Assembly (NCBI GenBank): GCA_020161365.1 | Contig: JAIUNU010000006.1 | Span: forward strand, 186,001-250,000 | Direction: 5' to 3' | DNA: 64,000 bases | Origin: Pseudomonadota bacterium | Lineage (GTDB): Bacteria > Pseudomonadota > Alphaproteobacteria > Caulobacterales > Caulobacteraceae | In this document: in pieces, positions 43,854 through 53,391 of the stretch | How the letters are laid out: each line of letters begins with the position of its first letter | Position numbering within the stretch: the first letter of the stretch is position 1 | Notes under the pieces: model-generated | Databases searched by the model: none | Seen by the model: only the letters and a program-made list of their open reading frames with translations | What the model was told of the DNA's origin: nothing | Position numbers and translations under genes: made by a program

Positions 43854-44632
43854 TGGGCCGCCTCTCCGCGCGCGGCCTTGCGCTCGATCCGGACACGTCG
43901 GGCCGCCTTGCCGACCCCAAGACGCAATTCGGCCGCTTCAAGGAGACGGTCGACGATCAGAACCCGCCCGGCGACGTGGTAGTTGACCAGCTCGGCGGCC
44001 TTGCCGTCCGGCCCGGTCACAAACAGCGGCGGCAGATCCGCCAGGATCGTGGCCGGCGGAAATTCCACATAGGTGCGCGCGCCGTCATCCCAGACCCGGA
44101 CAGGCCGGAGCTCGGCCGGTCCGCGGATCTTGTAGGCCAGGTTCAACTGCGGCGTCGGCGGCGGTGGCGCGGCCAGCGCCATGGGCGCAATGGAGGCCGC
44201 CGGGACCGGGGCGATCGCCGGCGCCGCCGGATAACGCCAACGTACCTGGGTCAGGAAGGCGCGATCAGAGGCGCGCAGCTCCAGGAAGTAGGTCCGGCGC
44301 GTGGTGTTGATGACCATGTTGGTGGAAAGATCGCCCGCCGTCGGCTTGACGAGAATATGGACGCGCCGGGTCTCCCCTGCCCCGCTGGTGGCGTCGCCGA
44401 TGATCCAGCGCGCGGTGTCGCCGGCCGCGATGGGATTAGCCTCGACGAGGGTCTCGCCGGGCTCCAGCATGATGTCGGTGAGCCGTCCCGGCGCGGCGAC
44501 CAGTGGATAGACGGACCGCTCATCGAACAGAAACTCGACGGGCGCGCTCGCGTGCGGGGGCTGCGTGGCGGCGGGCTGGGCGCTCGGCGCGGCGATCAAG
44601 ACCGACAGGATGGCACAGGCCAGGGTTGTCAT
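43850..44632 (-). CDS. trbG: P-type conjugative transfer protein TrbG (VirB9)
   Basis: 260 residues from ATG at 44632, with a signal peptide (LACAILSVLIAAPSAQPA). The family segments YPLVAAPGRLTDIMLEPGE, THMVINTTRRTYFLEL-like sequence, and YVEFPPATILADLPPLFV mark VirB9/TrbG, part of the outer-membrane core complex. Overlaps trbF by four bases. Confidence 0.92.
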   Translation of the reverse strand: MTTLACAILSVLIAAPSAQPAATQPPHASAPVEFLFDERSVYPLVAAPGRLTDIMLEPGETLVEANPIAAGDTARWIIGDATSGAGETRRVHILVKPTAGDLSTNMVINTTRRTYFLELRASDRAFLTQVRWRYPAAPAIAPVPAASIAPMALAAPPPPTPQLNLAYKIRGPAELRPVRVWDDGARTYVEFPPATILADLPPLFVTGPDGKAAELVNYHVAGRVLIVDRLLEAAELRLGVGKAARRVRIERKAARGEAAQ

Positions 44633-45315
44633 GCGCCGTACTCCCGCGACCAATTGAGCGCGGTGATCCGCACGCCCAGGCCATTGGCCAGGATCTCCTG
44701 GTCGGTCCTGGGCCGGCGCACCACGACGGTCAGGATCGCCGCCCAGCGCTCAGTGGCCTGCAGCTGGCCATTGGCGTAGCGCCGCTCGATCCAGGTGGCG
44801 CGGAAGCTGCTGGGCGAGGCGCGCAGCACGCTGGTGACCTCGACCCCGACCTGAACCTTGCCGATCTGGCGGGTCAGTTGGCTGGCCTCGGCGTAGTCGG
44901 TGATGTAGCGAGCCGCGTCGCCCTCGGCATAGGCGTAGGCGCGATCCCAGGCCTTGCCGACCACGACCGGGTCGCTCGAGATCGCGCGGACGTCCTCGAT
45001 GAAGCGACCGAGCGCGGCGCGCACCTGCGCATCGGTGGGCGCATAGCCCTTGGCGGCGGGGCCGACCGTCTGCACCTGCCCCTGACGGTCGACCTGAACG
45101 ACCCATGGCGTCACCGTGCCTTGGGCCGAGAGCCAGGCCAGGGCGCCGCCCAGACCGCCGCTCAGGACCAGAAGGCCCAAGGCCATCAGCCGCCAATTGG
45201 CCGCCTGGACGCGGATCGCGCCGTCCCGGTCGTCGACCACCTGACCGGCCCTTTGATAGGGCGTCTCGGGAGCGGGCGTTACGCCGTATCGCGGCTCGCC
45301 CTTGAACGGGTTCAT
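44629..45315 (-). CDS. trbF: Conjugal transfer protein TrbF (VirB8)
   Basis: 228 residues with one membrane segment at about 38-60 and a periplasmic VirB8-like domain (GYAPTDAQVRAALGRFIEDVRAISSDP, WIERRYANGQLQATERWAAILTV). It nucleates channel assembly at the inner membrane. It lies four bases after trbL. Confidence 0.92.
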   Translation of the reverse strand: MNPFKGEPRYGVTPAPETPYQRAGQVVDDRDGAIRVQAANWRLMALGLLVLSGGLGGALAWLSAQGTVTPWVVQVDRQGQVQTVGPAAKGYAPTDAQVRAALGRFIEDVRAISSDPVVVGKAWDRAYAYAEGDAARYITDYAEASQLTRQIGKVQVGVEVTSVLRASPSSFRATWIERRYANGQLQATERWAAILTVVVRRPRTDQEILANGLGVRITALNWSREYGA

Positions 45316-45319
45316 ATCC

Positions 45320-46633
45320 TTAAGTCTCCGAAAGTGAGGGGGAAGCGCCGGCGCTTTGGTCGTCGCCGCTGGCCAGGGCGTGGGCGGTCAGGCCCGTCCC
45401 ATGCGCCAGGTCCTGGCGATGCTTGAGCTCACGGGCCCACCGCGGCGGGGCGTTGGCCGCCCCGTCCGCCTCGGCCGCGGCGCTGGCTCCTTTATTCGAC
45501 ATCGCGTCCGCCGCAGCGTCGCCACGCGCCGAGCCTTGCGCGGCCCGCCTGGCGGTTTTGCCCCCGGGGGCGGCCTCGTTGTCGGTGGGCGTCGGCGAAA
45601 CAGTCGGCGCAGATGGCGGACGCCAGGGCGGGCCTGGATCATTGGCGGGGGACGGCGATCCATCCGGGCCGCCAGCGCCGCCGCCAGACGGCGGACGCCC
45701 ACTACCCGCCAGGGCGGCCTTGGCCGCCAGGCCGCCGCCGGCCCCGACCGCCATCTGGGTCAGCGCCGCGCCCGCGACGGCCATGCCGCCGACGGTCAGA
45801 CCCGTGCCGACCGCCGCGCCCAGGCCCAGCTGCGGTGCGCCGGACATCAGGCCAGACGCGATGCCAGGGCAGAAGATCGACAGGCCGAGCAGCACGACGC
45901 TTGCCAGCACCAGGGCCAGCACCTGCTCCAGCGTCGGCTGGCCGCCCTGCCAGGTCTGGACGAACTGGTCGAACAGGGTCGAGCCGATGCCGATGACCAC
46001 CGCCAGGGCCATGACCTTGACGCCGGTGGCGATCACCGCGCCCAGCACCCGCTCAGCCATGAAGGCGGTGCGGCCGAACAGGCCAAACGGCACGAGCGCG
46101 AAACCGATCAGGGTCGCGATCTTGAATTCGATCAGGACGACGAAGACCTGAACCGCCATCACGAAGAACGCGACGATTACCAGTAGGAACGCGACGAGCA
46201 GGACGAGGATCTGGACGAGGTTCTCAAACACCCCCGGCCAGCCCGAAAGCTCGGCGGCGGCTTCCAGCAGCGGCTTGCCCGCGGAAATGCCCAGCCCCGC
46301 CAGCTTGCCCGGCCGCAGGATGTCTTCGGCCGAAAGCCCGGAGCCGGCGGCCTTCAAGCCAAGGCCGGTAAAGCTCTCCAGGACGATGATCGACAGGACG
46401 TGGAAGTTGCCGATCAGGAAAGCGAAGAAGCCGACATAGAGAACCTTGCGGATCAGGCGGGCCAGCACATCCTCACCGGCCGCCAGGCTCCACATCAGGG
46501 CCGCCAGGGTCATGTCGATGGCCACGAGAATATTGGCCAAGGCGCCGACCTCGCCGCTGAGCAGGCCAAAGCCGCTGTCGATGTAACGATTGAAGGTGTC
46601 GAAGAAGGTGTCGATGACGCCGGTGTCGTTCAT
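45320..46633 (-). CDS. trbL: P-type conjugative transfer protein TrbL (VirB6)
   Basis: 437 residues from ATG at 46633 (MNDTGVIDTFFDTFNRYIDSG); the longer frame to 46942 is an artefact overlapping trbK. About six membrane segments fill residues 30-300; the C-terminal third is a low-complexity Gly/Ala/Pro-rich tail. TrbL/VirB6 is the polytopic inner-membrane channel component. Start overlaps trbK by four bases. Confidence 0.92.
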   Translation of the reverse strand: MNDTGVIDTFFDTFNRYIDSGFGLLSGEVGALANILVAIDMTLAALMWSLAAGEDVLARLIRKVLYVGFFAFLIGNFHVLSIIVLESFTGLGLKAAGSGLSAEDILRPGKLAGLGISAGKPLLEAAAELSGWPGVFENLVQILVLLVAFLLVIVAFFVMAVQVFVVLIEFKIATLIGFALVPFGLFGRTAFMAERVLGAVIATGVKVMALAVVIGIGSTLFDQFVQTWQGGQPTLEQVLALVLASVVLLGLSIFCPGIASGLMSGAPQLGLGAAVGTGLTVGGMAVAGAALTQMAVGAGGGLAAKAALAGSGRPPSGGGAGGPDGSPSPANDPGPPWRPPSAPTVSPTPTDNEAAPGGKTARRAAQGSARGDAAADAMSNKGASAAAEADGAANAPPRWARELKHRQDLAHGTGLTAHALASGDDQSAGASPSLSET

Positions 46634-46863
46634 GACGTGGGCCTCCCAAAGAAACGGGCGCGGGCTGCGCGCCAAGCCTCCAGGCAAGCCGGATCCCGCG
46701 CCGCCGCCTCCCCGGCCGCCCGGCATTTGGCCAGCGCGGGATCGACGCGGGCGACCGAAGCCGCGGCGGGTGTCTGCGGCGCGGTCTTGGCGGCGCGCAC
46801 AGCGAGAAAACCAGCGATCAGAACCATCCAGGCGGCCAGGCTCCAGACGACCGCCCGTCTCAT
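46630..46863 (-). CDS. TrbK-like entry exclusion protein (TrbK-alt)
   Basis: 77 residues with an N-terminal hydrophobic helix and two cysteines in CRAAGEAAARDPACLEAW, matching the TrbK-alt family. It sits between trbJ and trbL as usual. Entry exclusion proteins block redundant mating with cells that already carry the element. Overlaps its neighbours by four bases on each side. Confidence 0.8.
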   Translation of the reverse strand: MRRAVVWSLAAWMVLIAGFLAVRAAKTAPQTPAAASVARVDPALAKCRAAGEAAARDPACLEAWRAARARFFGRPTS

Positions 46864-47558
46864 GGGTTGCGCCCCACGAACCTGGAGAACCGGGCCTTGG
46901 CGTCGGCCCGGGCGGCGGCGCGGTCGGCGGCCTCGAGCGCATCGGCCCGGCCCTGGGCGGCGACCAGCGCCGTCAGCTGGGCCAGCTGCTGAGCCTGCAA
47001 CGCCAAGAGCTGATTGCCGGCCTGGGTCGCCTGCAAGGCGCCGCTGGCGCCTTGGCTGGCGTCGACCAAGGCGCTCATCTGGCTCGTGGTCGTGTCCAGG
47101 CCGCCGATCACGCCGGCCTGGACCTTCAGGGCGTCCTCGAAGCCCGCCACCGAGGTGGCCCAGCGCGCATCGGCCCGCGCCACCAAATCGGCGTTGGTGG
47201 CCGAAAGCCCGGCCGCGCCGTAGTTCTGGGTGAAGGCCTGCTGGATCGAGGTGACGTCGTAGGCGAGCCGCTGGGCCTGACCGAGCAGCGCCTTGGTGCG
47301 CGCCACTTGGGCCTGGAGACTGGCCAGGGACGAGTACGGCAGACTGGCCAAGTTCTTGGCCTGGCCGATCAGCATCTGCGCCTCATTCTGCAGCGAGCTG
47401 ATCTGGTTGTTGATCTGCTGCAGGGCATGCGCGGCCTGCGCGACATTCTGGACGTAGTTGGCGGGGTCATAGACGGTGAACTGGGCCAGGACCGGCCCGG
47501 CCGGAACGGCCAAAGCGAGCGCCAGGGCGAGCATGACGCGACGGCGGCGAGCGATCAT
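46860..47558 (-). CDS. trbJ: P-type conjugative transfer protein TrbJ (VirB5-like)
   Basis: 232 residues with a signal peptide (MLALALALAVPAGPVLAQ) followed by QFTVYDPANYVQNVAQAAHALQQINNQI, the hallmark of TrbJ. It is largely helical and periplasmic, probably a minor pilus or channel component. It lies three bases after trbE. Confidence 0.92.
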   Translation of the reverse strand: MIARRRRVMLALALALAVPAGPVLAQFTVYDPANYVQNVAQAAHALQQINNQISSLQNEAQMLIGQAKNLASLPYSSLASLQAQVARTKALLGQAQRLAYDVTSIQQAFTQNYGAAGLSATNADLVARADARWATSVAGFEDALKVQAGVIGGLDTTTSQMSALVDASQGASGALQATQAGNQLLALQAQQLAQLTALVAAQGRADALEAADRAAARADAKARFSRFVGRNP

Positions 47559-47561
47559 CGA

Positions 47562-49994
47562 TCAATCTCCGGAAAGCTTGAGGTCGGGGAGAAGGTCGGC
47601 GGCCCAGGAGAGGCCCTTGGCGCGCAGCCACTCGGCCGCGAACGCCTCGCGCTGCACGGTGGCGGCGATCATCGCCATGGCGACCTGGTCGGCCTTGGAC
47701 GAACTGCCCGCGAAGGCCATGCCCACGGGACCAAGGCCCAGCTCGAAGAGGCGCTCGCCGGCCCGCGACTGGACATAGTAGTCGCGCTTGGGTGTAGCCC
47801 GGGCGATCAGTTCGGTCTGGCGCGCGTTGAGGCCAAAGCGCCGATAGGCGGCCGAGCCCACCGGATCCAAGGCCCAGGCGTTGGGGAGGAAGATCCGCGT
47901 CAGACAAAGCTCGATGACCGCGGACGCGACCGGACTTTGCTCGATCTGGACGAGCGACAGGGTCGTCAGGACGACTGAGCCGTTCTTCTTGCGGACCGTG
48001 CCAAGCCAGGTCTGCAGCTGCGCGCCAAAGTCTGGGTCGTCGAGCGCCAGCCAGCCCTCGTCGATCAGGATCAGGGTCGGGGCGCCGTCGAGGCGCCGCT
48101 CGATGCGGTGGAAGAGGTAGGCCAGCACGGCGGGCGCGGCGGGCGTACTCAGCAGCCCTTCGGTTTCGAAAGCCTCGATAGCGGGATCGCCGAGCGTCTC
48201 GCGGTCGGCGTCGAGCAGCCGCCCCCAGGGACCGCCCAGGCAATACGGCGCCAGGGCCCGCTTAAGGTCGAGGCTGGCCAGCAAGGCGGACAGCCCGGTG
48301 AGCGTGCGCTCCTCAGAGGGCGCGCCAGCCAGACTGGCGAGCGCTGACCAGAGATGTTCGCGCACGGCCGGGGTGACCGAAACGCCCTCTCGCGCCAGGA
48401 TCGCGGCTAGCCAGCCGGCCGCCCAGATGCGCTCGGCCTCATCTTCGATCCGGGCCAGGGGCTGAAGCGCGACGGCCGGACGATCGGCGTCGCGCAACAC
48501 TCCGCCCAGGTCATGGAAATCGCCGCCCATGCCAAGCGCTGCGGCGCGGATCGAGGCCCCGAAGTCGAAGGCGAAGACCCGCGCGCTGGGGTAGCGCCGA
48601 AACTGCAGGGCCATCAGCGCCAGCAGGGTCGACTTGCCCGCTCCGGTCGGCCCGACGATCAACGTGTGGCCGACATCGCCAACATGCAGCGACAGCCGAA
48701 ACGGCGTCGAGCCCTCGGTCCTGGCCATCAGCAGCGGCGGTCCGCCCAGATGATCGTTGCGCTCAGGCCCGGCCCACACCGCCGACAGCGGCGCCATGTG
48801 GGCCAGATTCAGGGTCGACAGCGGCGGCTGGCGGACATTGGCGTAGGCGTGGCCTGGTACGGTTCCGAGCCAAGCCTCGACGGCGCCGACCCGTTCGCGG
48901 ATCACCGTGAAGTCGCGGCCGGCGATGATCTTTTCAGCCAGGGCGAGCTTGGCCTCGGCGCGGGCCGGATCGTCATCCCAGACCACGACATTGGCGGTGA
49001 CATAGGCATAGGCCACAGCGTCTTCGCCGAGGTCCTGAAGGGCCAGATCGGCGTCGGCGGCCTTGTTGGATGCGTCGTTGTCAACGAGCGCCGCCGGCTG
49101 CTGGGTCAGCGCCTCCTGCAACAGGGCGGTGATCGACTTGCGCTTGGCGAACCACTGGCGGCGGATCTTGGTCAGCAGGCCTTGGGCTTGCACCTTGTCG
49201 AGGAAGATCGCGCGGCTCGTCCAGCGGTAGGGAAAGGCCAGGCGATTGAGCTCATCCAGCAGGCCCGGGACCGTGGAGGCCGGAAAGCCGACGATGGTCA
49301 GGACGCGAAGATGCGCTTCGCCCAGGCGCGGCTCCAGGCCGCCGTCGAGCGCCTGCGTGGCCAGCAGCGCGTCGAGAAACATCGGGGTTTCGGGGACGAC
49401 GATAACCTGACGGCGCGTGGACACCGCGCCGTGCAGAAAGCTTAAGGTCGCGGCGTCATCCAGCCACTGCGCCTGGGGCATCAGGCCCTCGACAAGAGCC
49501 AGCACCCGGCCGGTGCGCTCGACAAAGCCCGAGAGCTCAGCGCGCCAGTCCACCCCGCCGCTCGCCTGTCCCTCGATGAAGAGACGACCAAGCTTCCCGG
49601 TCCGTTCGGCGGGAGGCTGGTAGAGGAGCGTCAGGTAGTAGCGGCTCTCGAAATGGGCGCCGGCCTCCAGGAAGGCCGCGCGCCGCTCATGATCCACGAG
49701 GGCGGAGACGGGATCTGGAAAATCGCCGTCGGGATAGGCCAGGGCCGGATCGCGACGGGCTTCGACGAACATCGCCCAGCCCGAACCCAGACGGCGCAGG
49801 ATGGAGTTGACCCTGGCCGCTACGGCCGCGACCTCGCCGTCCGAGACAGAGTCGAGGTCTGGACCGCGGAAGGCCGCGGTGCGCTGGAAGGATCCGTCCT
49901 TGTTGAGCACCACGCCGGGCGCGACGAGCGCAGCCCAGGGCAGATAGTCGGCCAGGCGTGCGGGACGCCGCGCATATTCGCGAAGGTCGAGCAT
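47562..49994 (-). CDS. trbE: Conjugal transfer ATPase TrbE (VirB4)
   Basis: 810 residues. The N-terminal CagE/TrbE domain is followed by the ATPase core with Walker A GPTGAGKSTLLALMA near residue 450 and Walker B LILIDEGWLAL near 645. It energises pilus biogenesis and the secretion channel. Full length for the family, with no stops or frameshifts seen. It lies three bases after trbD. Confidence 0.95.
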   Translation of the reverse strand: MLDLREYARRPARLADYLPWAALVAPGVVLNKDGSFQRTAAFRGPDLDSVSDGEVAAVAARVNSILRRLGSGWAMFVEARRDPALAYPDGDFPDPVSALVDHERRAAFLEAGAHFESRYYLTLLYQPPAERTGKLGRLFIEGQASGGVDWRAELSGFVERTGRVLALVEGLMPQAQWLDDAATLSFLHGAVSTRRQVIVVPETPMFLDALLATQALDGGLEPRLGEAHLRVLTIVGFPASTVPGLLDELNRLAFPYRWTSRAIFLDKVQAQGLLTKIRRQWFAKRKSITALLQEALTQQPAALVDNDASNKAADADLALQDLGEDAVAYAYVTANVVVWDDDPARAEAKLALAEKIIAGRDFTVIRERVGAVEAWLGTVPGHAYANVRQPPLSTLNLAHMAPLSAVWAGPERNDHLGGPPLLMARTEGSTPFRLSLHVGDVGHTLIVGPTGAGKSTLLALMALQFRRYPSARVFAFDFGASIRAAALGMGGDFHDLGGVLRDADRPAVALQPLARIEDEAERIWAAGWLAAILAREGVSVTPAVREHLWSALASLAGAPSEERTLTGLSALLASLDLKRALAPYCLGGPWGRLLDADRETLGDPAIEAFETEGLLSTPAAPAVLAYLFHRIERRLDGAPTLILIDEGWLALDDPDFGAQLQTWLGTVRKKNGSVVLTTLSLVQIEQSPVASAVIELCLTRIFLPNAWALDPVGSAAYRRFGLNARQTELIARATPKRDYYVQSRAGERLFELGLGPVGMAFAGSSSKADQVAMAMIAATVQREAFAAEWLRAKGLSWAADLLPDLKLSGD

Positions 49995-49997
49995 GCT

Positions 49998-50264
49998 CTA
50001 AACCTCCAGTCGGGCGGGAATGCGCACGTGCCGCCGCCCGACCTCGAAGATCAGGGGATCGTGACGGGCGGCCCAGACGGCCAGGCCGTGACCGACCGCC
50101 CAGAGGGCGAGGCCCACGAGCCAGAGGCGCAAGCCGACCCCGAGGGCCGCGGCCAAGGTGCCGTTGACCAAGGCGATCGCGCGCGGCGCGCCGGCCAAGA
50201 GCACCGGCTCGGTGAGCGCCCGATGGACGGGCGCGGCGAAGGTCCACGCGCGATCACCGGCCAT
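49998..50264 (-). CDS. trbD: Conjugal transfer protein TrbD (VirB3)
   Basis: 88 residues from ATG at 50264: a short cytoplasmic start (VHRALTEPVLLAGAPR is typical), then two adjacent membrane helices (about 28-66) and RHDPLIFEVGRRHVRIPARLEV. VirB3-like partner of the VirB4 ATPase. Its ATG shares a base with the trbC stop (TGATG). Confidence 0.92.
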   Translation of the reverse strand: MAGDRAWTFAAPVHRALTEPVLLAGAPRAIALVNGTLAAALGVGLRLWLVGLALWAVGHGLAVWAARHDPLIFEVGRRHVRIPARLEV

Positions 50265-50623
50265 CAGATGACGGCTCCGCCGCCAAAGCTGAAGAACGAC
50301 AGGAAGAAGCTGGAAGCCGCGAAGGCGATCGACAGGCCAAAGACGATCTGGATCAGTCGCCGCGTGCCGCCGGTGCTGTCGCCGAAGGCCAGGGCCAGGC
50401 CGGTCATGATGATGATGATAACGGCGATGATCTTGGCGACGGGGCCTTCGATCGACTCCAGGATCTTCTGCAGCGGCGCTTCCCACGGCATGGACGAGCC
50501 GGCGGCGACGGCCTGGGCCGAAAGGCAGACGCCCAGAGCGACGCCGACGAGAAGCCCTCGACGGACGTGCGGAAGGGATTGCCGCGGCGCTAGCGCGCGC
50601 GGCGGGGCAAGGCTCGAGGTCAC
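50264..50623 (-). CDS. trbC: TrbC/VirB2 family pilin
   Basis: 119 residues with a long signal peptide (cleavage likely near AQAVAAG) and two membrane helices separated by FGDSTGGTRR, the usual pilin hairpin. It is the major subunit of the conjugative pilus and may be cyclised. It lies 44 bases after trbB. Confidence 0.92.
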   Translation of the reverse strand: MTSSLAPPRALAPRQSLPHVRRGLLVGVALGVCLSAQAVAAGSSMPWEAPLQKILESIEGPVAKIIAVIIIIMTGLALAFGDSTGGTRRLIQIVFGLSIAFAASSFFLSFFSFGGGAVI

Positions 50624-50667
50624 GAGGCCATTCTCCTTGGATGTCAGGGGGTTGGAGGACTAAGGTC

Positions 50668-51621
50668 TCAGGCAGGGCTGAGCTGATAGGCGCCGTCGGG
50701 CGCCAGGCCCTCCAGGCGGGCAAGGTCGATCAAACGTCTCTGTCGGCCGCGGCCCGACAGGACGGCGATCACGTCGATGGTTTCGGCGATGAGGCCGCGC
50801 GGCACGGTGACCACTGCTTCCTGGATCAACTGCTCGAGGCGCAGCAGCGCGCCCAGGGCGCCGCCCGCATGCAGGGTGCCGACGCCGCCGGGATGGCCGG
50901 TGCCCCAGGCCTTGATCAGGTCGAGCGCCTCTGCGCCCCTCACCTCGCCGATGATGATCCGGTCGGGACGCAGACGCAGGGTCGAGCGGACGAGATCGGT
51001 CAGGGTGACGACGCCGTCGAGGGTGCGCATGGCCACGAGGTTCGGCGCGGCGCACTGCAGCTCGCGCAGGTCCTCGCACAGGATCACGCGGTCCGCGCTT
51101 TCGGCGACCTTGGCCAGCAGCGCGTTGACCAAGGTGGTCTTGCCGCTTGAGGTCGGCCCGACCACCAGGATGTTTCGGCGGTCGCGCACGGCGCCGACCA
51201 GGACGCCGGCCTGCTCGGCGCTCATCACGCCGGTGCGGACATAGTCGTCGAGCGAAAAGATCTGGCGCGCGGGCTTGCGGATCGAGAAGGCCGGCGCGGC
51301 GACCAGCGGCGGCATCAACCCCTCGAACCGCTCGCCGGTCCCAGGCAATTCGGCCGACAGGCGCGGCCGACCGGCATGGACCTCAGCGTCGACATGGTGG
51401 GCGACGAGCCTCAAGATCCGCTCGGCGTCGGCCGGCGTGACGGAAAGCTCCGCGTCGACGAGCCCGGCGTCGAACCGGTCCAGCCACACCCGGCCGTCGG
51501 GATTGACCATCAGCTCGGCGACGCCGGGATCGTCCAGCCGTGCCAGCAACAAGGGCCCCAGCGCCGAGCGCAGCATGCGCTGGCTGCGGGTCAGGTCAAC
51601 GGTGGCTTCGGGCTGGTCCAT
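50668..51621 (-). CDS. trbB: P-type conjugative transfer ATPase TrbB (VirB11)
   Basis: 317 residues. Walker [16 protein letters not shown], the Asp box CEDLRELQ, Walker [10 protein letters not shown] and the His box [14 protein letters not shown] are all present, defining the VirB11/PulE hexameric ATPase. It is the first gene of the operon. No traG (coupling protein) or CopG-type gene lies upstream, where other elements usually carry them. Confidence 0.95.
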   Translation of the reverse strand: MDQPEATVDLTRSQRMLRSALGPLLLARLDDPGVAELMVNPDGRVWLDRFDAGLVDAELSVTPADAERILRLVAHHVDAEVHAGRPRLSAELPGTGERFEGLMPPLVAAPAFSIRKPARQIFSLDDYVRTGVMSAEQAGVLVGAVRDRRNILVVGPTSSGKTTLVNALLAKVAESADRVILCEDLRELQCAAPNLVAMRTLDGVVTLTDLVRSTLRLRPDRIIIGEVRGAEALDLIKAWGTGHPGGVGTLHAGGALGALLRLEQLIQEAVVTVPRGLIAETIDVIAVLSGRGRQRRLIDLARLEGLAPDGAYQLSPA

Positions 51622-51771
51622 GGCGATCCCCGGGGTTCACGAGGACGACTAAGAAGACCGCCTTTTGGCCGATCTCAACAGCCAAATGGGATGCGGAAAG
51701 CCTGGGAAAAACAAAGAACGAGCAGCGATCCCGAACGTGGCATTGCGCCAAGCGCCGACGTTGGCTGACCG

Positions 51772-52119
51772 CTAGGGTACCGGCATCCTGTGAGGCTGGA
51801 GCGAAAAGCGGTCAACGAAGCTTTGCCCCAACCACCTGGGCCGCCTTGCGCCGTACATCCTCGCTCCGCGAGCCCCCCCCTGAACGAGACGCGTCAGTTC
51901 CGAAGCTTCGCGTGTGAAGCCGTGGCTGGCCGCTCCGACCTCTTCCACCATGGCCGCGTTCTGCTGGGCGACTTGGCCCATCTGAGCGACAGCGCTGTTG
52001 ATCTGGCTCAGACCGGCGGACTGCTCCTGAGCCGACTTCGCAATGTCGTTGACTAAAGCCTGGATCGCGCTCAGCCCCCCCTTGCCATCCGCCCTCGCGC
52101 GCCGGTCTGCTCCCGTCAA
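51772..52119 (-). pseudogene. Chemoreceptor signalling-domain fragment
   Basis: An open frame of 115 codons whose middle (about 52074 to 51880) matches the end of a chemoreceptor signalling domain: ALVNDIAKSAQEQSAGLSQINSAV, then [22 protein letters not shown]. The sensor, HAMP and tip regions are missing, and the ends on both sides are unlike the family. It is a different receptor from those at 28210 and 54560. It lies directly upstream of trbB and is taken as a recombination remnant. Confidence 0.8.
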
Positions 52120-52223
52120 ACATGATGCAGCTCGAAATGAACCGCTCCCTTCCGCTGCCCGCTGTGATTGGCGGATCTGCGAAGTGCTGACGGGGGCCTG
52201 CCAACGCCGTTAAAAGACGCGGA

Positions 52224-52608
52224 TCACTGCGAGTAGATTTCTGTGGTGTGCGCCGGCTGATTCTTTTGCGCGCCGGCATTGGCCGCCATGTTTGGCCAAG
52301 TCTCGACCTTGATCCGCGACAGGTCGATCCACTCATACCTGTACTGCTTACCGGTTGCCGGTCTCTCGCAATTGACAGTCGCGTTACCCTTGCCGCCTGC
52401 CTTGGTAAGGCCGGTGCACTTCAAGGGCCCTTCAAAGCCAAACACCCCCTTCGTGATCGTAATAAAACCCTTGCGATCCGGCGAGTAATATTTCGTATTG
52501 GCGGGAAGCGCCATAACCTGTTCGGGGGGTAACGATAGCTTGGGCCAGCGCGGGCGATGCACCACCACAAATCAGAACAGCAGCAAGTCCCAAAATCTTC
52601 GCATTCAT
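52224..52608 (-). pseudogene. Small exported protein with a frameshift in a six-base homopolymer
   Basis: From ATG at 52608 one frame encodes a good signal peptide (MNAKILGLAAVLICGG, then ASPALAQA) and continues IVTP. The rest of the protein (EQVMALPANTKYYSPDRKGFITITKGVFGFEG ... to 52224) is in a different frame. Removing one G from the run of six at 52524-52529 (C on the coding strand) joins the two parts into a plausible 127-residue secreted protein. It could be a pseudogene, a phase-variable gene or a sequencing error. No family recognised; two Cys in the mature part. Confidence 0.6.
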
Positions 52609-53391
52609 GCGTATTTTACTTACTCAAAAAACAACGAAAATTTGCTATAGACTTTAGTCTCTTTGCACAAGTGTATAAATAGCCCATATTTTCGACCGAA
52701 CGTAAGGCCGCTTAAGGCCTGCCAGGAGATACGCGCGGGTACGCCGCTGCGCAGCGCGGAGTAGCGGCGCTGCTGTGTGGGGGCCGCGATGGTCAAGGCG
52801 GTGAAAAAGAACCCTATGAACAGCATGAAGCCCGATCCAGACGCCTCGCGACAGTTGGCGCAACAACAAATCCGGCGAGCCGTCAGCCGCCCCGTGCGCC
52901 TCTCGATGATCGTCGCGGAAGGCGATCATCGCTTGAACGGGCGGCCGCACCCCGCCTAGGCGAAATAGGCGCTGACCTTGCGCCGAATCTCGTTGGCCGC
53001 GCAGACCGCAATCAAAAGGCCGATCGGCCTTACTGCGGGGGCTCGATAACGCACAATCAGCAGTATTAGACACTGGCGGATGAATTTCCACCAATCCCCA
53101 TTTTGGGCCGCAACTTCATCTTGACTGGCCGATTTTGGCTAAACGCTAGATGACAGCATAGCGACGCTTGCTATTAGCTCTTGAGCTGAAGCGCTCCAGG
53201 CCCCCTACGTTTAGCCTAGAGATCAAGAAGTGGAAATTCGAAACGCTCATCGGAGCGTTGTCGGATCACAAAATGCATCGGCGCCAGAGGCCGCCAAGAA
53301 CCGACTAGCGCTGCATAATGCAAAGCCAAACTTTTAACCCACCCCGCTCGGACAGCCCCTGACCTGAAATTATAGATCGAAGACGCCAAAG
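52609..53391. other. Low-G+C stretch with broken membrane-protein-like frames
   Basis: About 780 bases, visibly richer in A and T than the neighbours. On the minus strand one frame near 53140-52960 reads DWWKFIRQCLILLIVRYRAP, then a second helix ending in a stop, without a usable start; another frame near 52826-52740 reads MLFIGFFFTALTIAAPTQQ. They may be pieces of a decayed membrane protein. No complete gene can be supported. Confidence 0.4.
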
